64,000 nt of DNA from Owenia fusiformis (taxonomy: Eukaryota > Annelida > Polychaeta > Sabellida > Oweniidae): assembly GCA_903813345.2 (NCBI GenBank), contig CAIIXF020000011.1, forward strand, positions 12,250,842 through 12,314,841. The letters are read 5' to 3'. Both the position numbers and the translations under genes were made by a program. Positions 21,661-32,100 of the stretch are shown piece after piece; the first letter of the stretch is position 1; every line of letters starts with the position of its first letter. The notes under the pieces were generated by a model that saw only the letters and a list, made by a program, of their open reading frames with translations, did no database searches and was not told the origin of the DNA.

Positions 21661-24368
21661 TATCTAAATATTATTTCATGTACTGTTTATATAGTACTTA
21701 AAAGTAGCCTACTCTCAAGACACTTGCGTGCGATTTTATACAGTTCGCATATCGATAAACATGAATGACCACCAAAAGACAATTTTTTTTATTTGACGAG
21801 TGAGGGGATAAAATTAAAAGAATCTGCTAACATGATAAATTATCTGATGATTGTTGGAGACAGGATTCTTATATCAAAGTAACATTTTATATGTCATTTG
21901 AAGAATGTTATCCTATTTTCTTTACTTTATTGCTATATTTACTGTTATTGAAAATTGCATATCGGATGTACGTTTGGCCCTAAAAGGGCATCAGTACTAA
22001 TAAAATCCTGTTATATATATCGCATCAAATTGTTAGACTTCGTTTTTTGAACTAAGTTATAAACGGCGCCATTTTCAGATTTTTGATTGATACTATGATA
22101 TAAGACTCACTGTGGCAAGTAGATCATGTATATCTTATTATTAAGGGTATTTCTTTTTTATTTTCGCCCAGATATAACGACCTAGGAAGGTCTTTAAACA
22201 CTAGCCTACTCAAGCAAATATAATTATTCGAAATTCAAGTTTACGCTGGTGGTAAAAAAAAGTCATTCTTATAACTTCCAGCGTAAAGTGTAAAACTTAA
22301 AAGTAATCAATGTGCACTGCGCTGAAACGCCGATCTTTGATATTCGTTTTAAATTTTTTTCAATTGAAATTATATATATATTTTTTTTTTATCTCAAACG
22401 TACTCAGAAAACCAATTTTACTTTGGTCAAACATGCTCCAAATTACAAAAATTACAATTATAGCATTTAAATCTCTGATCTTTTTGCATTACGAAAATAG
22501 ACACAAGTAATATAGTCTGATTCCATCGTGTACTGACAGGATTGATACTAGAATAGTATATAATTCGTATATTGTATGTCCAGTTTATTTAATGAAAACG
22601 TTGTTAGTATATTACAGGACGATAATGTTTGTTTGCGATATGAAATCTGTAAAACACTGTTAAAACAATAGATTTTTCCTTGGGAGGAAAAACAAGTATA
22701 TTCTTGACTGATACAACCGATAGATATGAAAAAGACTGACTTTTATCTATTTAGTTGATTGCTACATTTATGCCACCAGGGTGATATCGTGTTACTGTAG
22801 CCTATATTGTTATTGTCTCTTACTTAGAAAAGTGGACGATGTTCGGCGTCTGTCGCCCAGCGTTGTAACAAATTGTTGATGTAATATTTGCCTGTTTGAT
22901 ATTGTTCTACTAAAACTGCCCCTTTCTGTAGAACTGAAGAGTTGTTTTATAAATAATTTGTTCAAAAGATGACTTCATTTCAGTCCGAAATAGTACATTA
23001 CATGCGTTGGGTTGAAGTATTACAATGAGGGAAATTTGTGTTGCCTTGGTGTATGCCCGGTTGTACGTATGGTGTACATGCGTTTTGCATTGCGACAATG
23101 TGACAGAGAGTGGTTTGGTTATGAAATATTTTTGCCTCGTCGCCTTTTCCTCCCCGTCTTGTACGCAACTGCATAAGGGCCAGGATCACAATGGGCATGG
23201 ACAAAATGACCCCTATCCTGCTGAAATAGCTTTTTAAGCCCTCTAAAAATGTAACTGAAGAAAAGTTAAAAGTTAGCGTTTCGGAAAGTTTGTTTGGTGT
23301 AAATTTCTGATATCTACCCCGACACCTTAACTGTAAAAAAGTTAAAGCTCGACTGAAAAAAGTTAAAAGTTAGCGTTTCGGTGCAAAGGACCTTATACAC
23401 CCTCCATTGGGATCTCTCCATGGGAAAAAAATAATTCATCTGATTTTTCAAAATGAGTATTCTGCTTCAATTATGACATTTATATGCACACTAGTATCTT
23501 GTTGACCTATATTCAGCACTGTATTGATGTATAGGCCACTTATTAGGGTCATAATTCAATTATGAAGTGTAGAGGCATAGATTCCAAACCAGGAAGTATT
23601 TTTGTGTCTGTCAAAATCCATTTGCATCCTACGCCTCCCTGCATCTTATCCAAATATGTTACTACATAATGAAATATAACAGTATAATCTTTGGTTTTAC
23701 AAACTTGTATGATATTTGATAAGTGTAAAAGTTGTTTTTGGAGCATTTTTCTATAGCCATTTTGTAGGGGAAAAAATGATGAAAAATGTACAATCTTTTA
23801 ATTTTAAGTATGACCTGAATCGATTGCAAACTTCATATTTGCACATTTGATGAGATAAACCATTTGTGTCATATTGTGAAATTATTAAGTTTGCAATCAA
23901 TTCAGGTCATAGTGTATTTTTGGTATTTCTGTGATAATCAATGGAAACCAATGGCCTCTATTGGGATCTGCTGATATCTTCATGTTAAGTCAATGGTGCA
24001 CAGCCCCATGTAAGTCAATACAACCTTACTGAACGAAATGATCCCCATCTCAGCTTATGTGTGCCCGAGCACTTTAATATTTTCCAAAGTATTATATGAC
24101 ATTTTATTCCTCATGTTACACCTAAGAATGATTCATTTTGACCATAGGGATATTTGCCAATAATCGCACCTGTTCCTTTCTGATAACTAAACCGACACCT
24201 TAACTGTATAAAATAAAGCTTGAATAATGCCGGCCTTTAGACGTTAGTTTAAAAGTTAGCGTTAAAAGTTAGTGTTTCGGAATGTTTGTTTGGTATAAAT
24301 TTCTGATAACTACATTGACAACTTAACTGTAAAAAATAACTAAACTTTAAAAATAAAGCTTGAAAAAT

Positions 24369-24389
24369 GTTCGATTCCCCGACGGCGAG
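24369..24389 (+). pseudogene. tRNA-Asp 3' fragment
   Basis: Only the T-arm and acceptor 3' side are present (TTCGATTCCCCGACGGCGAG), followed by TTTCTTTTTT as in the full copies. It marks the broken left end of the tRNA array in unit B. The counterpart in C is 52672-52692. Confidence 0.75.
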
Positions 24390-24879
24390 GTTTCTTTTTT
24401 CGAAATGCTCAAACACATACCTTTATCCATCAATTTTTGGCCAGCTTGTAGTGCGTAGGTACACAATGGGCATGGACAAAATGACCCTTACCATGCTGAA
24501 ATAGATTTTTCAGCCCTCTGAAAATGTGACTGAAAAAAGTTAAAAGTTAGCCTTTTGGAATGTTTGTTTGGTATTTTCTGATAACTACACCGACACCTTA
24601 ACCTAAACAATAAAACTTGAAAATGCGGGCCTTTAGACGTTATTTTACGATTTTTGCTGTAACTTGAAAAGTAATTGAGCGATCTTTTTCATATTTGATC
24701 TGTGAATACTCATAAGTATGGCACACTGTTTTATGACACTTTGATTAAAAGGCTGCCATGGTAAAAATAGCCGCCGATTTTACGTGTGTTGTTTTACGTT
24801 TTTGATTGATTTACTTGTTATGTTATATGTTGGTTGAACCAGTTCGTTATTCAAGTGTAACGGCTGCCGCACAGCCAAG

Positions 24880-24951
24880 TCCTCGTTAGTATAGTGGTGA
24901 GTATCCCCGCCTGTCACGCGGGAGACCGGGGTTCGATTCCCCGACGGGGAG
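24880..24951 (+). tRNA. tRNA-Asp (GTC)
   Basis: A 72-nt cloverleaf identical in my reading to the animal tRNA-Asp consensus. Acceptor TCCTCGT pairs with ACGGGGA; the anticodon stem is CCCGC/GCGGG with anticodon GTC at 24913-24915. A box TAGTATAGTGG, B box GGTTCGATTCC. A T5 pol III terminator (ATCTTTTTCC) begins 3 bp after the gene. No intron. CCA is not encoded, as expected in a nucleus. Confidence 0.95.
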
Positions 24952-25442
24952 GTATCTTTTTCCGAAATGCTCAAACACATACCTTTATCCATCAATTTTT
25001 GGCCAGTTTGTAGTGCGTAGGTAGACAATGGGCATGGACAAAATGACCCTTACCATGCTGAAATAGATTTTTCAGCCCTCTGAAAATGTGACTGAAAAAA
25101 GTTAAAAGTTAGCCTTTCGGAATGTTTGTTTGGTATTTGCTGATAACTACACCGACACCTTAACTGTAAACAATAAAACTCGAAAATGCGGGCCTTTAGA
25201 CGTTATTTTACGATTTTTGCTGTAACTTGAAAAGTAATTGAGCGATCTTTTTCATATTTGATCTGTGAATACTCATAAGTATGGCACACTGTTTTATGAC
25301 ACTTTGATTAAAAGGCTGCCATGGTAAAAATAGCCGCCGATTTTACGTGTGTTGTTTTACGTTTTTGATTGATTTACTTGTTATGTTATATGTTGTTTGA
25401 ACCAGTTCGTGATTCAAGTGTAACGTCTGCCTCACAGCCAAG

Positions 25443-25514
25443 TCCTCGTTAGTATAGTGGTGAGTATCCCCGCCTGTCACGCGGGAGACCGGGGTTCGAT
25501 TCCCCGACGGGGAG
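25443..25514 (+). tRNA. tRNA-Asp (GTC)
   Basis: Identical to the copy at 24880 over all 72 nt, with anticodon GTC at 25476-25478. The following GTTTCTTTTTTCG provides a T6 terminator. Flanks match the other units. Confidence 0.95.
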
Positions 25515-26372
25515 GTTTCTTTTTTCGAAATGCTCAAACACATACCTTTATCCATCAATTTTTGGCCAGCTTGTAGTGCGTAGGTACACAATGGGCATGG
25601 ACAAAATGACCCTTACCATGCTGAAATAGATTTTTCAGCCCTCTGAAAATGTGACTGAAAAAAGTTTAAAGTTAGCCTTTCGGAATGTTTGTTTGGTATT
25701 TTCTGATAACTACACCGACACCTTAACTGTAAACAATAAAACTTGAAAATGCGGGCCTTTAGACGTTATTTTACGATTTTTGCTATAACTTGAAAAGCAA
25801 TGGAGCGATCTTTTTGATCTGTGAATACTCATAAACATGGCACACTGTTTTATAACACTTTGACTAAAAGCAAAAATGGCCGACGATTTTACGTGTGTTG
25901 ATTTACGTTTTTGATTGATTTACTTGTTATGTTATATCTTGGTTGAACCAGTTCATGATTCAATTGTAACATATGCATCATGTCACAAATCTGGCATGAT
26001 CTACAATATTATTAATAACAAGTTGAATATATAGGTATTAGGACAGAAAGGTAGTAGGACATTTTCCATACTTCCCAGATAATGCCTCCCTGGACTTTAT
26101 TGTTTTTGCACTTTGGACAGGTGTGAAAGAAATGATGGTCCCCCAGGGATTATGGTCCCCTTTCTTAACGGCCCTTACTGGCCCTGAATATGAGTTATGA
26201 CGTCAATACATGTATGAGCTCAAATCCTGGACCAAGTGCCCCTACCACGGGGTAGGAAAAGTGTGATCACAGAAAGTTCTATCGATTAATCATTCTGAAA
26301 ATTCCCTGTTGTAAATGCATAGAAATTATGTAAATTGTGTTACAATTTCAAGTGATTTACCCCACCGCCAAG

Positions 26373-26514
26373 TCCTCGTTAGTATAGTGGTGAGTATCCC
26401 CGCCTGTCACGCGGGAGCATACTCGTTACCCAGTTTGATTTTCAATTATGAAAACATCATACCTTAGAAATGCAAGATGACGCGGGAGACCAGGGTTCGA
26501 TTTCCCGACGGGAT
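26373..26514 (+). pseudogene. Interrupted tRNA-Asp with a 62-bp insertion
   Basis: Nucleotides 1-45 of tRNA-Asp (26373-26417) are perfect. Then 62 bp of unrelated sequence (26418-26479) follow, and the tRNA resumes with a repeat of its last nine bases, ACGCGGGAG (26409-26417 and 26480-26488). The break is in the variable region, not at 37/38, so it is not a normal tRNA intron. The 3' half has G-to-A and C-to-T changes and is one base short in the acceptor. A G-run follows. Confidence 0.82.
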
Positions 26515-26807
26515 GGGGGGGGGGGGGGGTTCTTATATTGGAATTCCCAAACACATAACTTTATCCATCAATTTTTGACGGATATGCATCAAACATATCC
26601 TTCAAGTTTTGGCCAGCATGTTCATATTTGATATGTGAATACTCATAAGCATGGCTTACTGTTTTATGAAACTTTGACTAAAAGGCGGTCATGGAAATGA
26701 CCGCCGACTTTACGTGTGTTGTTTTTCGTTTTGATTGATTTACTTGTTATGTTATATGTTGGTTGAACCAGTTCATGATTTAAGTGTAACCCTTCTTCGC
26801 AGCCAAG

Positions 26808-26879
26808 TCCTCGTTAGTAAAGTGGTGAGTATCCTTGCCCGTCACGCGGGAGACCGGTGCTCGGTTCCGCGACGGGGAT
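26808..26879 (+). pseudogene. Degenerate tRNA-Asp-like sequence
   Basis: Seventy-two nucleotides keep the tRNA-Asp frame and anticodon GTC. The A box is TAGTAAAGTGG, the anticodon stem is CTTGC/GCGGG (two G-U pairs), and the T-arm GGTGCTCGGTTCCGC no longer pairs well. The acceptor ends GGGGAT. A T-run follows. Probably a decaying copy; the counterpart in C (55948) is slightly better preserved. Confidence 0.72.
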
Positions 26880-27040
26880 ATTTATTTTTTTGAACAATTT
26901 TTGGCCAGCATGTAGTGCGTAGGTACAGGTGTAAAAGGGTAGGTGGTCCTATCAATTTTTGGTCCTACTCTCTATTGATCTATTTGGTGACCTTATTACA
27001 ATTATTTTCCTTATTATTCATACACAGTCAGGGCCATAAG

Positions 27041-27833
27041 CAATGGCGTAGCGTCATATACGCAAAAAACGCCATTGCGTACTCTCAAATTTGAGAGAAA
27101 AATGATTTTTTATAATGAATTGCCCCGCACTTTAAAAATACTGGATAGATCTTAAATAGTAAGATAATAGTAACAGTAACAATCATATAAGAAAAACAAA
27201 ATAAATGATTTGTTCTAATCCTGTGTTGTTTGTTTTTTAATTGTGTTGTAATAATCTAAATTTTCTCTCTGAAATACATATATTTTTGTACGGCTGCGAG
27301 CTTCTTTACGTTCGTTAGCGTACGGGATTTGGGATCGCCAACTCCAAAAATAGGCGTGTGAACCTTATATTATAATGAACGTGATACGTGTTTAATATGA
27401 CAGTTTCACAGTTACTTATAACGTAGTTTATACTTATAAACAATGAGTATACAGTTATAAACAATAAAATGACGCCAACGAGTTTTATTTCCAAGAAGCA
27501 CCTATTTCGTCTTGCCATTATTTTAAAACGGGTTCATGTAATCATAAAATAACAAATTGAAATTGCAAATTGCAAAACAAAATCAATTTGTTATTTTAAC
27601 ATAAAAACAACTAATTTTTAATCATAAAATATTGGATAAAAATGACTAATAATTTACATTTAATTGGTCAAGATTAAGTCGGAATTTCGTATTTCAAACC
27701 GACCCAGGACGCTTCAAATGCAATCTCATTTTAAAATGTTCTTGGGGGAGAACCCCCCCCCTAACCCCCCTCGAACTCGTTCGCTTCGCTCACTCGTGGC
27801 GTACTCTCACAAAATACCCACGCTACGCCTCTG
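27041..27833. mobile_element. TIR element CAATGGCGTAGCGT, unit B only
   Basis: Left end CAATGGCGTAGCGT and right end ACGCTACGCCTCTG pair at 12 of 14 positions and are flanked by ATAAG (27036-27040, 27834-27838). The CAG-GGCGTAG ends resemble hAT elements, but hAT would give an 8-bp duplication and only 5 bp match here. The interior has CCCCCCCCTAACCCCCCTC and a TCGCTTCGCTCACTCG stretch and no long frame. Unit C is uninterrupted here (56170-56200). Confidence 0.72.
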
Positions 27834-28090
27834 ATAAGGAAAGGAGACCATAATCCTCAGGGACCATAATTTCTTTTATACCGGTTTGAAATATGATTAA
27901 ATCTCAGAAATAGACTAAGGTACACATACTTATCATTGTGATATTTATCCCATCGTAATCATTGTATATCCTGTTTGATACAGAAAACATGAACGCTACA
28001 ACCCCAAAATTGCCTTGTGTGGAATCATTTATCATTTCCCAATTTTTGCTATTTCTGACAAACCTCAATAATCCATTAACATGGCAAAAT

Positions 28091-28733
28091 GTCACCACCT
28101 AGTTGCTCACAATATTATTAGTTCAATCTAGTCAGATTTTAACTTCTGAGATGATTTTGAAAAAAAATTGTTAATTTGAAGCAAGTTAAAAAGACCTTTT
28201 TGACCCTGAGAATGTCATTGAAGGTCAGATGTATAGTCAGATTTGAACTTTTGAGAACTTCTAGATGATATTGAAAAAAATTGGTCAATTTGAAGCAAGT
28301 TGAAAAAATACCTTTTTGACCTTTTTTGACCTTGAGAAGGTCAATGGAGGTCAAATCTCAAATCTTAAGTCTGATTTGAACTTCTGATAACTTGTAGATG
28401 ATTTTGTAAAAAAAATTTCAATTTGAAGCAAGTTGAAAAAAGACCTTTTTGACCTTTTTTGACCTTGAAAAGGTCACTGAATGTCAACTCTTAAATGCAA
28501 AGTCAGATTTGAACTTCTCAAAACTTGTAGATGATTTTGAAAAAAACTGAAGTCAGTCTAAACAGTATTTGGACGTTCTAAAAAGTTATTGGACGTTTAA
28601 ATAATTGTTACAGACCCCAACCGCCTATCGCCAACCACCAACTGCCAATCGCCAACTGCTGATCGCCAACCGCTGTCACAAAGAAACGGAGACAATAAGA
28701 ATATGTCACCACTTTTTGGTGGTGACATAATGA
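28091..28733. mobile_element. TIR element with internal tandem repeats, unit B
   Basis: Counterpart of 5488-6169: starts ATGTCACCACCTAG, ends with the TATGTCACCAC / GTGGTGACATA hairpin. One internal module is shortened relative to A. Confidence 0.62.
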
Positions 28734-29064
28734 AACAAAAATATCATAAATTTCAAAGAAATCATCTCTCGTGAAACTTGGAATAATATTACTAATGTCA
28801 CCAATGCCAATGAATCTTTTAATAAATTTGAGGATAAACTGTCAAGTTTCTACAAAGAATGTAAAAAGATACACTTAATAGTGGACACTAAGACACATCT
28901 ATATCAATAGGTATAAATAGTATGCATTTATCACACAAGCCAATCTCCATCTGTTCATATCATGTTAAATTTAGTTCATAACTTGTAATTTAATCCCCAT
29001 AGTGGCCTGAACATGTAGACCATGCCATCTGCTGTTTTATTTGAATTTGTTCCATTTATTCCAG

Positions 29065-29150
29065 AACGTTTAACCCCCGTAGTGGACTGGACATGTTGAA
29101 GGTTCAGAAGACCTCCAAGGCTCAGGCATGGCAAAGGTCAGGGAGGGCAG
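29065..29150 (+). CDS. DHX33-like exon 3, copy B (motif VI)
   Basis: Acceptor TTTATTCCAG and donor GCAG|GTGAGG are as in A. One silent change (GTC to GTT in KVQK). It begins with the base that would complete a codon from an exon ending in phase 2, as exon 2 at 5104 does. Confidence 0.88.
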
Positions 29151-32100
29151 GTGAGGATGTTTATGTAACTATGTACTTTGTACAAGATAGCGTGTATTAT
29201 AGGGTGTATTATTATTTTAGCCACTGTTTTCTTATTTGTGACTGGTGCTTCTGTTACATTCTGTTATTCATGGATTTCAATCAAATTTGCAGGAATTATA
29301 GTTTAAACATATTCAAACTTACTTTTGGAGTTTCAGCTTCAAGCGATTTGATTTGTCATTTCTGTGGTTGGCATAGCAACGCGAGTAGCGCTAAGGCGGG
29401 GCACATGGAATAACTGCAGTAGTTTCTGTGTTACATTTAGCATGGAAAACCGATTTTGACTCCATATTTAAAGCTTTCTTGGTGCATCTCTATTATAAAA
29501 AATTTCTATTGTTTGTTTTATGATATAAAAGTCAAATAAATACTTTTTTAATGATATTCAATGGCTTATTATTCATAACTTAATGCAGGCATTACACAGA
29601 AAGCGACCGGGATGCAATTTCTCTTCCACTTGGACAATTCCCCCTCCCATACTGCTGCCATAATCACTAAAGAAATTGAACAGCTGAGATTAGAGCAACT
29701 CAAGCATCCACCTTATTCACCCAACCTAGCGCCAAATGATTTATACTTCTTTGCTGTATCAAAACGGGACTAATGAGGACATGCATTTGAGAATACTCAT
29801 GCCATACGTTCACATGTGTTAAACAGACTTCAGGAAATGAGTCAAGAAGAATTCTGTGAAGTATTTGAGGAAGGTTCAAGAGGCAAGAGTTTCTGTCTAA
29901 AATGGAGGAAATTATGTAAAATAAATTGATAAATTGGCAAAGAATTTCAGGCTTATAGTTATAACTATGTTTAAGCATCTATTTTAAGTCATTAACATGA
30001 TAGAATCTCTTTTTAAAACATTTAAAACATGCAAATATACTGCAGTTATTCCACCTGCCCCGCCTTAGCGCTACTCGCGTTGCTATGACTACCACAGAAT
30101 TAACCAATCAAATCACCTGAGGCTGAAACTCCAACTATAAGTTAAAATATGTTAAAACTATAATCTCTGAAACTTTCAATGCAATCCATGAACAAATAAA
30201 AAAGTTATGACATTATTATCGTTATTTCCTGAACACCCTGTATGTTTACACTTTAATTTGTGATTACAATTACAAGTATATAATTTGTCAATGTTAATGC
30301 CTTGTTGCCAATGATATATTTATAATAGTATTAAATAATAGCAAAATCATAATCAATAGTTGCCTAGATAAAGTAGGTACACTAAAACCTCCATGTGTGA
30401 ACACTGAAGTACATTTAGTAGATTTCTCTATGATATATTGTATCAGACCGTTCATATTTGACCTGTTAACTACTTAATGTTAACTACTATGACCCAAGAT
30501 GAAACTGAGGCATTGAATAACTGGAGGGGTAAAAAGGGAATTATAATGAATAATGAAATGATGGTTTTAGGACGTGAATCAGCTGGAACGTGTTATCGTC
30601 TTTATACAGAGGAGGACTATGAAGCATTGCCAACAAACACACGCCCTGAGATCCTCAGGTGCAATCTATGCAGCGTAACTTTACAGCTTTTGGCTTTGGG
30701 AATTAAAAATATAGCTCAGTTTGACTTCATGGATAAGCCATCTGCTGAGGTAAGAGGTGGAGACAGTAAATTGACAATTGATCAATGTTTTACTCAAAAT
30801 ATTACATACAGAACATATACCTAAAACACTGATGTGACACTTTGTGACGTCAAAATGACCAAAAGCAGGTTGCTCTGTAAAAGTATGCAGACAAAAATCC
30901 TTTTATATCAGTATATAAAATGCTAATTATGAGCAGAATGTTATTAAATATTCTCTGATTGTCCTCATATATTTTACTAACAGCCCTAGACCATGTTATA
31001 CTACACTCAACCCTATCCTGCCAGAAATTATTTGAGAAAATCAGATATATGTCATCACAATAAGCACTGCTATTATTAATATATTAATGTTCAATGCATT
31101 ATGATTCAAAATTATTGCAATAAAATGGAAATATCATAGATTCATTTGAATTAAATACCAAAATTACATCAAGAATATTTAGAAGATAAACCCCTGAGAA
31201 AATCAAATTGACACATTAGTCACAAAATCATACTCGTTGAATTCATTTGGCAGAAAAGGGGTACGTGTTAAGGAAACATAGCATAACAATTAACAGTTAG
31301 GCAACAGTGTTGTAAGACCCAAGTGTAAGGACTTTTGCATTGTTATTATACAACTTTCAGTGACATCTTTATTTTATGAAATATACAACTGTCATGTACA
31401 GGATCATTTGTAAAGTCTGTAACATATTCTGATTGCTCATAATTAGCATTTTATATACAGACTTTTGTCTGCTTAGTTTTACAGAGCAGCCTGACCTTGG
31501 ACAGTTTGGCAATCTTAGGTAACTTTGATGTCACAAACTTGGAAAAAGTCACATCATTGTTTTAGGTATATGTTCTGTCTGTAATTTTTTGAGTAAAAAT
31601 TAATCAATCGTCTAATGGATAATGTGTATTATATGCTTTTAACTATGTGTGAAAAGTTTCATTAACTTTACTGGTCATTTACTAAAGGTATATGAGGTTT
31701 TACTTAATAGGAAAAGACTTTTGCTACTGAGGGTAAAGTAAAGAAAATCGATTATTTCCTGTGCACTGCTTTGCTGTATGCAAATGAATTAAATCAATGA
31801 TGTCAATGGGTGAAGGTTTTGAGGAATTAGTACAGCCAGAATATTTAACCTTCAAAACATGTAAAAACCTATTATGTAGGAGAGACATTACAGAACAGAA
31901 CATAAAGTATGTGGTGCTTCTATGATTGATGTGTAAAGTGTTAAATGTAGACAACAGAAGACTAAGGAATAGACAACAAATAACTAGTACAAAATCATAT
32001 CAATGTCTGGGATATTAAGCAAAACTGAAATGCTAATTCACTTCCCGGGATTCACTTGGCAGTGAACATCATACTACACAAATATCCATGTATTTTAAGT

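Larger units (their letters stand above)
1914..23385. repeat. Segmental duplication unit A (about 21.5 kb)
   Basis: The unit starts at AAGGACCTTATACACCCTCC within intron 1. It runs through exons 2-10, the nested galactosyltransferase and about 3 kb of downstream DNA. The same start sequence recurs at 23386 (unit B) and 51182 (unit C), so the units are head to tail. Exons 3-10, introns and downstream sequence are nearly identical between A and B, apart from discrete insertions and satellite length. Unit A is the only one containing exon 2. Confidence 0.93.
20321..23385. other. Downstream region of copy A (3' UTR and spacer)
   Basis: Contains GTGACAGGCAGTAG repeats just after the stop, a tandem repeat of about 95 bp (20487-21060), a degenerate module region (21060-21660), then AT-rich spacer. 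The last 200 bp (from about 23190) resemble the tRNA-array unit (ATGGGCATGGACAAAATGAC, then GTTAAAAGTTAGCGTTTCGG). A 70-residue frame at 23025-23237 is kept in B but has no recognisable domain. No gene called. Confidence 0.6.
24880..26000. repeat. Tandem tRNA-Asp array, unit B (period about 560 bp)
   Basis: tRNA starts at 24880 and 25443 are 563 bp apart. Each unit holds the tRNA, its T-run, CTTTATCCATCAATTTTTGG, ATGGGCATGGACAAAATGAC, GTTAAAAGTTAGCCTTTCGG, then a module (AACTTGAAAAGTAATTGAGC, GGCACACTGTTTTATGACAC) that matches the intron 3 element of unit A. The array lies where unit A has exon 2. Confidence 0.85.
26120..27882. mobile_element. Inverted-repeat element carrying two tRNA-Asp-like sequences, unit B
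   Basis: The left arm starts GGTGTGAAAGAAATGATGGT and contains CCAGGGATTATGGTCCCC, then AACGGCCCTTACTGGCCCTG. The right arm (27007-27040 and 27834-27882) is its reverse complement, reading AGGAGACCATAATC, then GACCATAATTTCTTTTATAC. Here a separate TIR element (27041-27833) has inserted into the right arm. Inside lie the interrupted tRNA (26373) and the variant tRNA (26808). The clean version in unit C spans 55262-56238. Confidence 0.7.

Noticed and set aside
23025-23237. 70-residue frame conserved in A and B (also 50821-51033)
   Set aside because: No domain, and an overlapping minus-strand frame is equally conserved; recent duplication alone explains it.
24780-25028. 82-residue minus-strand frames over each tRNA-Asp copy
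   Set aside because: They read the antisense of the tRNA gene and its spacer; similar spurious frames are common over tRNA-Asp. Repeated at 25343, 53086, 53607 and 54203.
26418-26479. Canonical tRNA intron
   Set aside because: Eukaryotic nuclear tRNA introns sit one base after the anticodon; this one is in the variable region and has a 9-bp direct duplication.
23386-29064. Hidden exon 1 or exon 2 of the helicase in unit B
   Set aside because: I looked for the LTGQEEIE and TNIAETS codings in the three forward frames and found neither here nor in 51182-57247.
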